From assembly GCA_023437225.1 (NCBI GenBank), contig JAEZGS010000017.1, positions 1 through 64,000 of the forward strand: DNA of 64,000 nt, read 5' to 3'. The first letter of the stretch is position 1. Each line of letters starts with the position of its first letter. The notes under the pieces were generated by a model, which was not told the origin of the DNA, did not search any database, and saw only the letters and a program-made list of their open reading frames with translations. Positions 25,608 through 34,414 of this stretch are shown here, piece by piece. The position numbers were made by a program, and so were the translations under genes. Source of the DNA: Bacteroidota bacterium. Its GTDB lineage: Bacteria; Bacteroidota; Bacteroidia; Chitinophagales; Chitinophagaceae.

Positions 25608-26402
25608 TTATGAGAAGATCTCGTTCAATACTCCCGCCAGGCGAACACCACCTTTCAAAAGCTGGTTATTTAACGTGGCGACGTGTTCAAAATTATAGCG
25701 ATAACTCATTTTTTGTTCGGTATATTTTATGCCGCCATACAGTTTTTCGGCAATGCTGTAGGACTCAAAAACCCATTGGTGCAATGGTGTAGATTGCCAT
25801 TGCCGAACGGTACTTCTGGTCACATGATCGATGTGCGTGGCATACTCAGTGTAGCTGAGCTTTTGAAATTCGATCAATTGCTCATCCCACAGCCGGTGCA
25901 GATTAGTAGGCTCGTCGAACCAGAAAAGTTTTACCCGGTTACCCCCGAGATCTTCTGGCCTTCCCACATGCATAGGCTGATGAAGATCGCCAATAAAATG
26001 GATCAACAACACCAGGTAAAAGCGTTGCGTTTGTGCATCCAGATCTTTTCGTTTCAGTTCTCCTGTTAGCCAGATGATCTTACCATAAATGTTGTTGCCA
26101 TGCTGTTGCTCATCCAACAAGTCTTTTACCTGCGCTTCGTTCAAACCTGACTTTATATTGACGTAATGCCATGTACCGATATAATCAAATGAGGAATCTG
26201 ATTTGATGAAATCAGCATAATTCGCTGACATAGCCAGCGACTCATCTCCCAGAAGTTTTTGGATCTGCCTTTTCGCTTTGCCGGTTAAATGGTTGTATGC
26301 TACCTGGCCCACAATGCGGTGCCCGTTTGTTCCCCAGGCCAGTGTCTTAAAGGGGGAGGCCATCAGCGTTACTACTACAACTATCGCGAGGGTTAGTCTC
26401 AT
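25608..26402 (-). CDS. S1/P1 family nuclease, secreted
   Basis: A 264-residue zinc nuclease. The first 22 residues form a signal peptide; the mature chain starts at W23 of AWGTNGHRIVGQVA, where the N-terminal tryptophan and the following histidine are zinc ligands in S1/P1 enzymes. Further ligands are visible in GTWHYVNI and LLIHFIGDLHQPMHVGRPEDLGGN (about residues 120-145). These enzymes cut single-stranded DNA and RNA and act as 3'-nucleotidases, here in the periplasm or outside the cell, possibly for phosphate or nucleotide scavenging. An ATG at 26402 gives a clean signal peptide; the frame is open to 26435. Confidence 0.88.
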   Translation of the reverse strand: MRLTLAIVVVVTLMASPFKTLAWGTNGHRIVGQVAYNHLTGKAKRQIQKLLGDESLAMSANYADFIKSDSSFDYIGTWHYVNIKSGLNEAQVKDLLDEQQHGNNIYGKIIWLTGELKRKDLDAQTQRFYLVLLIHFIGDLHQPMHVGRPEDLGGNRVKLFWFDEPTNLHRLWDEQLIEFQKLSYTEYATHIDHVTRSTVRQWQSTPLHQWVFESYSIAEKLYGGIKYTEQKMSYRYNFEHVATLNNQLLKGGVRLAGVLNEIFS

Positions 26403-26432
26403 ATGGATATAGCTTCTTTTATTGAAGAGCCG

Positions 26433-26440
26433 CAAAGTTA
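26433..26440 (-). promoter_or_regulatory. Putative -7 box of the S1/P1 nuclease gene
   Basis: Read on the minus strand the site is TAACTTTG, a perfect TAnnTTTG box, 30 bases before the ATG at 26402. No TTTG is found at the expected distance upstream. The same eight bases occur before mqnA. Confidence 0.4.
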
Positions 26441-26493
26441 GGGATTACGAATAATATTCTATTTTGCTCTTCAATCATTACTACCGGGTCGCC

Positions 26494-29307
26494 ATGAGCA
26501 AATTCTCCATCTTCGCTTTTCTGCTATTCAGCTTACTCGATGGTTATTCCCAGCAATTTGGCGGCAACCCATCTGGCCGCAAGTGGAAGCAATTAAATGC
26601 AGATTCTTTTGTGGTCATCTTCCCTGCGGAAACGGAGAGAATGGCACACGAGATCGCCGCCGTGATCGCCGAAATGGATAACGATCTTGACTCGCGGGGA
26701 ATCAGGAGTTTTCGAAAACTTCCGATCGTGTTGCAAAACAGGATGAACACCTCAAACGGTTATGTGGGAGTAGGCCCCTGGCGCAGTGAATATTACATCA
26801 GTCCTCTTCAAAACAGTTTCCGACTGGGTAGTGTACCGTGGCATGCACAACTTGCAATTCATGAGTATCGGCATGCACAACAATACAGGCATTTCATGAA
26901 GGGATTAACGAAGGCTGTATATACGGTCCTGGGACAGGATGCAGGTTCGTTATTTAGCAACATGGCTGTACCCAACTGGTTTTGGGAGGGCGATGCAGTT
27001 TTCAAAGAGACATCACTCACCCAACAGGGAAGAGGGCGACTTCCTCATTTTTTCAACAATAGTCGCGCGATCTGGCAGGCAGGCAAAGACTACTCCTGGT
27101 TGAAATGGAGGAATGGCTCGCTGAAAGATCGGATGCCTGACCATTATGAATTAGGCTACATGTTCGTTGCCTATGGTAATGAGAAATATGGCTCAAATTT
27201 CTGGAGCGATGTGACTGCTGATGCATCTGCTTTCAAAGGAGTATTGTATCCTTTTCAACAAGCGATAAAACGGCGAGCCGACGTTAATTACCGGCAATTC
27301 AGAGCCGATGCTTTAAACTACTTCAGGAAACAAACAGACTCCCTGTCAGACTCCGTGACATCCACCGCTTCTCGAAGTAAACGATTTGACGCCGATCAGG
27401 ACTTCCCTCAATGGCTGGACGATTCAACCATCACATACCTGGAAAGTAGTTATGATAAAATTCCGCGATTTGTTATTGAGCATAAGAACGGTAGCACGAA
27501 GGTGCTGGCGGATCGTTATATTTCTATTGATCGACAGTTTTCTTACTCGAATAAGAAGATTGTATATACTACATACCGGCCCGATCGGAGATGGTCTTAT
27601 TGGGATTACACAGACATTGTTTTACTGGACGTGCCCACATCGGCCCAAAAAATAATTACTCATAAGGCCCGGTACTTTTCGCCTGCTCTTAATGAGGATG
27701 CGTCAAGAATCATTGCTGTAAGATTGAACGACAGTGGCACCACAACTCTAAATGTATTATCGGCAGATGGAAAGCTATTGAAGGAGATAAAGCCTGCCGC
27801 CAATTATTTTTATACATATCCAAAGTTCTTAAATGACGATGCTGTTGTGACAGCGGCACGCAATGATCGCGGTGAAATGGGTATTGTAAACATCGACTTA
27901 TCTACGGGCGATCACACTACATTACTGCCATTTTCTAAGAGAGTGATCGGTTTCATTGATGTACATCAAAACAAGATCAGCTTTACCGCCTCCATGGAAG
28001 ATGCAGATCAAACGTTCGTTATAGATGGTTCTCAGCTTTTTGTTGTACAAAGTAATTGGAACATCCCCGTTTATCACCCATCATTAAGGAACGAAACATG
28101 GCTAATGCAGGCCGTTTCAGCATCAGGCAACGTAATAATTCGATCAAATGTTACAAAGCCTGTATCGATCCAGGAATTTATAGGAGCTTCCAGCGATGGT
28201 CCTTATAAGTTGACTACATGGAAGCGAGATATCGTTGAAACAGCGCTACAAAAAGCAGCAATAAAAGACACTGGAACGAAAGGTCAAATCGAAGGGGCAC
28301 ATCAAATTGTTAGCAACTACAGACAGTCACATCATTTGGTGAACTTCCACAGTGTGCGGCCATATGGTACAGGTTCAGACATCGGAATCGCGGTCAATTC
28401 AGATAATGTGTTAGGCAATCTTTCACTTCAATTAGGCGCCTCGTATAACCTGAATGAAGAGTATAAAAGTCTGGGAGCATCGGTTGTTTATGGAGGTTGG
28501 TTTCCATGGATCCGGCTGGGTGTTGATTACAGTTGGGACCGTAATGCCCTTTATGGAAATTCACGTTTATTCTGGAACCAAACCGAACCCCGGATTGGGC
28601 TGACGCTTCCGCTAAACTTTACATCGGGAAAGTGGTACCGGCACTTTCAACCTTCCGTCGATTATGTACATACTCAACGCACCATCACAGGGTATTTCAA
28701 AGACAGTTTAAAGGGGAGAAGTTTCGGGTATATTCAACCGGTCTTACGATTCTCTGCAGAGGCCCAGCGGGCGAGAAAGAATATTTTTCCGAAGTACGCA
28801 GTGGACGCAACTGTCAATTACAAAAAAACTATTAATGGTAATGCCGATCATCAGCAGATCCTCTGTGCGATGGATTTTTATCTTCCCGGAGCGGCGAAGA
28901 ATCATGCACTGGTATTTAATGTTGCCGGCCAGCTGCGAGATACAGGTCTTGCTTTGTTCACCAATAATTTTTTCTTTTCCCGCGGTTACGAAGCTGAAAA
29001 CTTTAGAAGAATGTTTCGCGCAGGTGTAAACTATCATTTTCCGATCATATATCCGGATCGTGGTGTTGGAGGAATTGTGTACGTGCAACGAGTGCGCGCA
29101 AACCTTTTTTATGATTATACCCAGGTGTATAACGATCGCAAAGCTTCGCGTATGTTCCGATCAACAGGTGTGGAACTTCATTTCGATACAAAGTGGTGGA
29201 ACCAGCAGCCATTATCTTTTGGAATTCGCTACAGCAGGCTTTTGGACCGCGATCTATACAGCAACCAGCAAGGGAGATGGGAACTGGTTGTGCCGACCAT
29301 CTTCTGA
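26494..29307 (+). CDS. Secreted zincin-like protein with propeller and C-terminal barrel
   Basis: A 937-residue exported protein. A signal peptide covers residues 1-19. An N-terminal peptidase-like domain has HEYRH at 123-127, an HExxH zinc motif, and WFWEG at 162-166 whose Glu165 is placed as the third ligand of a gluzincin. From about 290 to 560 the sequence has repeated blade-like units with DxxP/S-Y features, resembling TolB/WD40 propellers (IAVRLNDSGTTTLNVLSADGK). From about 620 to the end there are alternating aromatic beta strands with a final aromatic residue (PTIF), typical of an outer-membrane barrel. I infer a surface- or periplasm-facing metallopeptidase anchored in the outer membrane. 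Its stop overlaps heptad array E. The TTG-start extension to 26464 is not needed. Confidence 0.7.
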   Translation: MSKFSIFAFLLFSLLDGYSQQFGGNPSGRKWKQLNADSFVVIFPAETERMAHEIAAVIAEMDNDLDSRGIRSFRKLPIVLQNRMNTSNGYVGVGPWRSEYYISPLQNSFRLGSVPWHAQLAIHEYRHAQQYRHFMKGLTKAVYTVLGQDAGSLFSNMAVPNWFWEGDAVFKETSLTQQGRGRLPHFFNNSRAIWQAGKDYSWLKWRNGSLKDRMPDHYELGYMFVAYGNEKYGSNFWSDVTADASAFKGVLYPFQQAIKRRADVNYRQFRADALNYFRKQTDSLSDSVTSTASRSKRFDADQDFPQWLDDSTITYLESSYDKIPRFVIEHKNGSTKVLADRYISIDRQFSYSNKKIVYTTYRPDRRWSYWDYTDIVLLDVPTSAQKIITHKARYFSPALNEDASRIIAVRLNDSGTTTLNVLSADGKLLKEIKPAANYFYTYPKFLNDDAVVTAARNDRGEMGIVNIDLSTGDHTTLLPFSKRVIGFIDVHQNKISFTASMEDADQTFVIDGSQLFVVQSNWNIPVYHPSLRNETWLMQAVSASGNVIIRSNVTKPVSIQEFIGASSDGPYKLTTWKRDIVETALQKAAIKDTGTKGQIEGAHQIVSNYRQSHHLVNFHSVRPYGTGSDIGIAVNSDNVLGNLSLQLGASYNLNEEYKSLGASVVYGGWFPWIRLGVDYSWDRNALYGNSRLFWNQTEPRIGLTLPLNFTSGKWYRHFQPSVDYVHTQRTITGYFKDSLKGRSFGYIQPVLRFSAEAQRARKNIFPKYAVDATVNYKKTINGNADHQQILCAMDFYLPGAAKNHALVFNVAGQLRDTGLALFTNNFFFSRGYEAENFRRMFRAGVNYHFPIIYPDRGVGGIVYVQRVRANLFYDYTQVYNDRKASRMFRSTGVELHFDTKWWNQQPLSFGIRYSRLLDRDLYSNQQGRWELVVPTIF

Positions 29308-29340
29308 ATTGAGAATTGAGAATTGAGAAATGTGAGAGAT
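29306..29340. repeat. Heptad array E (GAATTGA)n, left of S23 copy 2
   Basis: Three perfect units GAATTGA, then GAAATGT and GAGAGAT, in strict 7-base register. The array begins inside the stop codon of the zincin-like gene and ends at the stop codon of S23 copy 2. It is inverted relative to array F; AATTGAGAAATG (12 bases) is a perfect match between E and the reverse complement of F. Confidence 0.88.
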
Positions 29341-29700
29341 TTATCCCTTAAGAGGATTTGCCTTTATCGACTTGCAATAGTTAAACAATCTTGCGGCCAG
29401 GTTATCATAATTCTCTTCTATTTGTTTCATATCGTGATAGTTCAAATCATGCGCAAGTGCAGTATACAACATGCACTCCTCAAGCGAGCACAATGCGATG
29501 TTGTAGAAATGCAACTTTTCTTTCGATGACGTTTTCCTATAGCCCTCTGCAAGGTTTGCTGCGATGGAAACGGCTGCACGTTTTAGCTGAGACGCGAGGC
29601 CATATTCTTCATTTTTAGGAAATGTATCAATGGCTCGGTAGACGTCCAAAATAATTCCATATGCCTGTTTATACAATTCAAATGTTCTTACTGTTTTCAT
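29341..29700 (-). CDS. Four-helix-bundle protein, S23/IVP family (copy 2)
   Basis: A 119-residue paralogue of the proteins at 10748 and 49409, with the same core: RAAVSIAAN, EGYRK, KEKLHFYN and CSLEEC. It is predicted to be all helical and cytoplasmic. It lies between the convergent zincin-like gene and valS, with array E touching its stop codon and array F at valS. It points against the zincin gene, i.e. in the direction of valS, whereas copies 1 and 3 are on the plus strand. A hairpin ACAAAAGT...ACTTTTGT (29753-29777) and a perfect -7 box TACTTTTG (29754-29761, minus strand) lie upstream. Confidence 0.88.
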   Translation of the reverse strand: MKTVRTFELYKQAYGIILDVYRAIDTFPKNEEYGLASQLKRAAVSIAANLAEGYRKTSSKEKLHFYNIALCSLEECMLYTALAHDLNYHDMKQIEENYDNLAARLFNYCKSIKANPLKG

Positions 29701-29782
29701 AGATGCAAGCTACCATCCATCGGAAAAAAATCCTAAGTGATGTAACGTAGTCACAAAAGTATTAAGGACACTTTTGTATGTT

Positions 29783-29812
29783 GAAAAGCCCCGCAGTTTG
29801 CAGGGCTTTTGT
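29783..29812 (-). terminator. Terminator downstream of valS
   Basis: AAAAGCCC (29784-29791) pairs with GGGCTTTT (29803-29810) around an inner GCA/TGC helix; read on the minus strand the stem ends in CTTTT. It lies just beyond the valS stop and array F and would end the valS transcript before S23 copy 2. Confidence 0.7.
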
Positions 29813-29826
29813 ACATTTTTGAATTC

Positions 29827-29850
29827 GCAATTCTCATTTCTCAATTTCAC
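29827..29850. repeat. Heptad array F (TCAATTC type), right of S23 copy 2
   Basis: Units GCAATTC, TCATTTC and TCAATTT in 7-base register plus a partial unit. It overlaps the 3' end of valS: the last codons Glu-Ile-Glu-Lys and the TGA stop are written by the repeat. It is inverted relative to array E. Confidence 0.8.
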
Positions 29851-32536
29851 TTAAGCTTTTCTCAATAACATATATCTTCTCCTCCGCATCACTTCTTTTC
29901 TTTCGTTCCATCTCCACAACTTCCGGTTTTGCATTTTGTACGAAGCGTTCATTGCTGAGTTTCTTTTCCACAGAGATCAGGAAGCCCTTCAGGTATTCGA
30001 GCTCCTTTCGCAGTTCATCAGCTTGTGAACTTGTGTCAATCTCGTTGGCCGTTTGGATAAAGAACTTATCCTTTCCTATCACTACAGAAATTACGTTGCC
30101 GATCACGTCATCGCTATAAGAAATTGAAGATGCATTGATCTGCCTTTGCAAAATTGTATCAACGGCCTGGTACATTGCCGTTTCTTCCGACTGCACATAC
30201 AACTTTATTGTATCCTTTGGTTTGATCTTATTCCTGTTGCGTGCATCTCTCAGTCCGCTGATCACATCTTTCAGCAACCGTCCTTGTTGCAAAATTTCTG
30301 AAGTCGGTTGCTGAACAGGTGCAAATTGTCGAACGCAAAGATCATCATTTCGTTCATCGAGCAGATGATAGATCTCTTCGGTAATGAACGGCATAAAGGG
30401 ATGCAGCAATTGCATCAGATCGGAAAAGTATCCAACTGTTGCGTTATATACTGAAGAGTTCATCGGTTCTTCATATCCGGGCTTGATCCATTCAAGGTAC
30501 CAGCTACAGAAATCGTCCCAGATGAGTGAATAGATTGTTTTCAATGCTTCACTCAACCGGAAATCCGACAACTGCTTTTCAACTTCGATGCGGGCTTCGG
30601 CAAGTCGGTTCCCAAACCATTGTACAGCAAAGTCGTTGGCGATTTCGTCCGTTGTCTGCATCATCGCCTCGCTGTTACTTGCAAACCCTGATACATCTGC
30701 TTCGTGGGTCGATTTCGGTTGTGCCTGATCGTTAGTTAGTCTGGCTTCCCACATCTTCACCAGTTTCAATGCGTTCCAAAGCTTGTTGTTGAAGAACTTT
30801 CCCTGCTCGGGTGAACTATCGTCAAACAAAAGATCATTGCCTGCGGGTGCAGAAATCATTATTCCAAAACGTACCGCATCGGCACCATATGTTTCAATAA
30901 GTTTTAAAAGATCGGGTGAGTTGCCCAGGCTCTTGCTCATCTTCCTTCCCTGCTTATCACGCACCATTCCGGTGAAATAAACGTCATTGAATGGTTTTTC
31001 ATTTCTATACTCCATGCCCGCCATGATCATTCTTGCTACCCAGAAGAAGATAATATCCTGTCCTGTTACAAGTACCGAAGTAGGGTAGTAGTAATTTATT
31101 TCTTTGTTCCCAGGATTTGTTATCCCCTTAAATACTTCCATTGGCCAGAGCCACGATGAAAACCAGGTATCGAGTACGTCATCATCCTGTCTCAACATCT
31201 TTCCGCCAGCCAGCCTCTTCGCTTCTTCTTCAGTTTCGGCTACATAACAATTTCCGTCCTGGTCATAGTAAGCTGGTATGCGCTGTCCCCACCATAATTG
31301 CCTGCTGATACACCAGTCCTTTACATTTTCTAACCAGTATTTGTAGGTGTTAAGAAACCGTTCTTCAGGATGGATCTGGATATGACCATTGACAACTTCG
31401 TCCAGCGCTTTATCGGCAAGGGATCGCATGGTGAGGAACCACTGGGTGCTGATTCTGGGTTCAACCACTGCGTTACTGCGCTGGCTGAAACCAAGCCTTG
31501 TTTTATATGCCTCTTCTTTGATAAGCAGGCCTTGTTCTTTCAGGTCTTTTACTATTTCCTTTCTCGCTTTGAACCGATCCATCCCCACATACACCTGCGC
31601 TGCTTCACTGAGGTTACCATTTTCATCCAATGTATCTATAACTTCAAGGTTAAATTTCAGGCCGATGTTATAATCATTGATATCGTGAGCAGGCGTCACT
31701 TTAAGCGCACCGGTACCGAAAGCAGGATCTACATATTCATCAAGTACAATTGGAACTGCCCGGTTTACCAGTGGAATCAATGCATATTTCCCATGAAGAT
31801 GTTTGTAGCGCTCATCGTTCGGATTCACACAAACCCCGGTATCTCCCATGATAGTTTCCGGTCGTTGCGTTGCAATAGTAATATAGTCTTCTAATGCTGT
31901 AGGGGAGCCGTTCTGTTCTACGATTCGGTAACGTACATAATACAGAGATCCATCAACATCACGATATTCCACTTCTTCATCGCTTAATGCAGTTCGTGCT
32001 GCAGGATCCCAATTGATCATTCTCGCTCCGCGATAGATCAGCCCTTTCTTATGCAAATCCACGAAGACCTTGATGACAGCTTTGTAATAGTCGGGGTCCA
32101 TTGTAAAGGACGCCCTGTTCCAGTCGACGCTACATCCCAACTTCTCAATCTGGTGATAGATAATATTGCCGTACTTTTCTTTCCATTCAAACGCATAACG
32201 AAGGAACTCCTCGCGCGTGATGGATGATTTTTCAATGCCCTTTTCTCTTTTCAGCATGTCCACTACCTTCGCCTCTGTGGCAATGGATGCATGATCACTG
32301 CCCGGCACCCAGCATGCATTGAAGCCGCTCATTCGCGCCTTCCGGACAAGAATATCCTGTACCGTCTCATTGAGGGTATGGCCCATATGTAATACACCGG
32401 TAACATTCGGTGGAGGAATTACCACTGTGTATGCGGGACGTTCATCAGGAATGCTGCTGAAATAGTTCTTTTCTTTCCAAATGCGGGTCCACTTATCTTC
32501 TACCAATGAGGGTTCATAATTCTTACTGAGTTCCAT
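29834..32536 (-). CDS. valS: Valyl-tRNA synthetase
   Basis: A 900-residue class I synthetase of normal length. The HIGH-type motif is HMGHTLN (about residue 46-52) after PPNVTGVL, and the KMSKS motif is intact as KMSKSLGNSPD near residue 535. An editing CP1 domain lies between about 180 and 400 (TIATQRPETIMGDTGVCVNP). The C-terminal anticodon-binding domain has WLEWIKPGYEE-like sequence, and the last 70 residues form a coiled-coil arm. It charges tRNA-Val, one isoacceptor of which is at 39252. The final codons are shared with array F. Confidence 0.96.
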   Translation of the reverse strand: MELSKNYEPSLVEDKWTRIWKEKNYFSSIPDERPAYTVVIPPPNVTGVLHMGHTLNETVQDILVRKARMSGFNACWVPGSDHASIATEAKVVDMLKREKGIEKSSITREEFLRYAFEWKEKYGNIIYHQIEKLGCSVDWNRASFTMDPDYYKAVIKVFVDLHKKGLIYRGARMINWDPAARTALSDEEVEYRDVDGSLYYVRYRIVEQNGSPTALEDYITIATQRPETIMGDTGVCVNPNDERYKHLHGKYALIPLVNRAVPIVLDEYVDPAFGTGALKVTPAHDINDYNIGLKFNLEVIDTLDENGNLSEAAQVYVGMDRFKARKEIVKDLKEQGLLIKEEAYKTRLGFSQRSNAVVEPRISTQWFLTMRSLADKALDEVVNGHIQIHPEERFLNTYKYWLENVKDWCISRQLWWGQRIPAYYDQDGNCYVAETEEEAKRLAGGKMLRQDDDVLDTWFSSWLWPMEVFKGITNPGNKEINYYYPTSVLVTGQDIIFFWVARMIMAGMEYRNEKPFNDVYFTGMVRDKQGRKMSKSLGNSPDLLKLIETYGADAVRFGIMISAPAGNDLLFDDSSPEQGKFFNNKLWNALKLVKMWEARLTNDQAQPKSTHEADVSGFASNSEAMMQTTDEIANDFAVQWFGNRLAEARIEVEKQLSDFRLSEALKTIYSLIWDDFCSWYLEWIKPGYEEPMNSSVYNATVGYFSDLMQLLHPFMPFITEEIYHLLDERNDDLCVRQFAPVQQPTSEILQQGRLLKDVISGLRDARNRNKIKPKDTIKLYVQSEETAMYQAVDTILQRQINASSISYSDDVIGNVISVVIGKDKFFIQTANEIDTSSQADELRKELEYLKGFLISVEKKLSNERFVQNAKPEVVEMERKKRSDAEEKIYVIEKSLSEIEK

Positions 32537-32668
32537 AGTAATTTATTGCAATGCTTTTTTGCAGGAACGCAAAAATAAGCATTGTACCATCATATTGGCA
32601 GATCGCGACAAGTTATAAGAAATTCGCTCCCGGTAGTATCCGGGAGGAAAGCAAATGTGGCGTGACAA

Positions 32669-32782
32669 CTACAATACGTACCAGTATAGGTAGGACAGCA
32701 GCATCACAAAAGCTACAAAGCCAACGGCAAATAAAGCAACCTTAGCTGTTTCTCCAACGTGGAATGAATTTGTCTTCTTCAT
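32669..32782 (-). CDS. Small single-pass membrane protein (37 residues)
   Basis: An ATG at 32782 opens a 37-residue frame that begins MKKTNSFHVGETAKVALF, continues as one uninterrupted hydrophobic helix (about residues 15-35) and ends YLYWYVL before a TAG. This layout of a basic/polar head, one membrane span and an aromatic tail is typical of small membrane-complex subunits, but I recognise no family. It lies in the 516-base gap between valS and the exonuclease gene. The remainder of that gap, 32783-33014, shows nothing else that I can support. Confidence 0.45.
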   Translation of the reverse strand: MKKTNSFHVGETAKVALFAVGFVAFVMLLSYLYWYVL

Positions 32783-33014
32783 ACGTTTCGTTTAATGAGG
32801 GATGACGAATGTTATTAGTGGACAATTCAGAGGATTGGATCAGCCTGGTGAAAAACGGCCTGGTTTTTAAAGGGATGGGTGTCGGTTTTACAGGGCAGGA
32901 TTGATGGTTGGATGCCTGTATAGCTGATGGGGTTATTGTTGTTACAAATGTAAAATTTTCTATAATATATCGTGCAATTAACGCCAACTTTTTCTTTTGG
33001 AGAATCCTAAAAAA

Positions 33015-33047
33015 TTTGGCAAAATTTAGCGGCCTGATTTACCTTTA
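33015..33047 (+). promoter_or_regulatory. Putative promoter of the exonuclease/GIY-YIG gene
   Basis: TTTG at 33015-33018 and TACCTTTA at 33040-33047 are 21 bases apart, near the Bacteroidota consensus with one mismatch in the last base. It ends five bases before the ATG. Confidence 0.4.
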
Positions 33048-33052
33048 CTAAC

Positions 33053-34414
33053 ATGTATGCGATCGTCGATATAGAAACTACAGGAGGACATGCTTCGGGT
33101 AACGACATTACCGAGATCGCGATTGTTATTCACGATGGGAATGTGGTAACAGACCGTTTCGAAACTCTTGTAAGGCCCACAGCACCTATTCCCCAGTATA
33201 TTCAAACACTTACAGGTATTACACACGAAATGGTAGCGCGTGCCCCTTCATTCAGTGACATAGCTGCCCGTGTCCACGAATTGCTTGATCAAAAAGTTTT
33301 CATTGCTCACAATGTCAATTTTGATTATTCTTTCCTGAAACATCATCTCAGCAGTTGCGGTTTTGAACTCGATGCTAAAAAATTGTGCACGGTCAAGCTT
33401 AGCCGAAAAGTGTTTCCAGGACTGCCCTCCTATAGTTTGGGAAATTTATGCAGAAGCCTTGATATCCTTATTGAGAATCGACATCGTGCCGGGGGCGATG
33501 CGGATGCAACCGCTCAGCTATTTCACAAGATCCTTTGCAGCAATGGACAAAAACATATAGACGCTTTTTTAAAGCGCCGCTCAAGGGAACAGTCGCTTCC
33601 CATGCATCTCGACGCTGCACAGGTAAACAACTTACCCTACAGTCCGGGAGTATACTATTTTCACGATGAAAAGGGAAAGGTGATCTATGTTGGCAAAGCC
33701 CGAAACATTCGTTACCGCGTGAGCAGCCATTTCACCAATAACAACATAGGCAGGCAACGGCAGGAATTCATCCGTCGCATTCACAGCATTTCATACCAGG
33801 AATGCGGTACCGAACTGATGGCATTCATACTTGAGAACGTTGAGATACGAAGATTATGGCCCGTTTTTAATACCAGTCAAAAGCACGTTCTTCAAAACTA
33901 TGCGATCTATTCTTTCAATGATCAGAACGGTTACCTTCGACTCATAATCGAAAAACAGAAAAAACATCTTTCGCCGATTTATACTTTCAATACGATCTTT
34001 GAAGGTCAACAACTGATGCGCCGCATGATTACAGAGTTCGACCTTTGTCGTAAACTTTGTTTCATTGCTTCAGACAATTGTCAAGCCGAAATAGCCTGCG
34101 GCGTATGCTCTTCAACTGAGGATGCTTTAGTGTATAATAAACGCGTGGAAAAAGCAATCGATTATCTCCGCAACATGTTACCAAGCTTTGCGGTTGTAGA
34201 CAAATGTTTTTCCGGCGATGAGAACAGTTGTATACTTGTGGAGAAAGGCAGATTTTATGGCATGGGTAATGTTCCCTGTGATCACTCTATTACATCCATA
34301 GAAGAGCTAAAGAATTTCTTAACAGCGTATCCGGAGAATGATTACATACGCGGATTAATATACCAGTATGTTTCAAAAAAACCGGCCGCTAAAATCGTAT
34401 TTGAAAGCGCATGA
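33053..34414 (+). CDS. DnaQ-like exonuclease fused to GIY-YIG nuclease domain
   Basis: A 453-residue two-nuclease protein. Residues 1-165 form a DEDDh 3'-5' exonuclease: VDIETTGG (ExoI, Asp6/Glu8), HNVNFDYSFL (ExoII) and HRAGGDADAT (ExoIII with the histidine). Residues about 197-285 form a UvrC/Cho-type GIY-YIG domain: YSPGVYYFHDEKGKVIYVGKA (the GVY and YVG signatures), then LMAFILENVEIRR with the catalytic glutamate. The remaining 165 residues are UvrC-like C-terminal sequence with cysteines (CGVCSSTEDA). This fusion is known in several bacterial groups and is thought to act in DNA repair. It overlaps the following lipoprotein gene by four bases. Confidence 0.88.
   Translation: MYAIVDIETTGGHASGNDITEIAIVIHDGNVVTDRFETLVRPTAPIPQYIQTLTGITHEMVARAPSFSDIAARVHELLDQKVFIAHNVNFDYSFLKHHLSSCGFELDAKKLCTVKLSRKVFPGLPSYSLGNLCRSLDILIENRHRAGGDADATAQLFHKILCSNGQKHIDAFLKRRSREQSLPMHLDAAQVNNLPYSPGVYYFHDEKGKVIYVGKARNIRYRVSSHFTNNNIGRQRQEFIRRIHSISYQECGTELMAFILENVEIRRLWPVFNTSQKHVLQNYAIYSFNDQNGYLRLIIEKQKKHLSPIYTFNTIFEGQQLMRRMITEFDLCRKLCFIASDNCQAEIACGVCSSTEDALVYNKRVEKAIDYLRNMLPSFAVVDKCFSGDENSCILVEKGRFYGMGNVPCDHSITSIEELKNFLTAYPENDYIRGLIYQYVSKKPAAKIVFESA

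Noticed and set aside
32742..32987. 81-residue minus-strand frame in the valS-exonuclease gap
   Set aside because: No domain or signal; it overlaps the better-looking 37-residue membrane protein frame.
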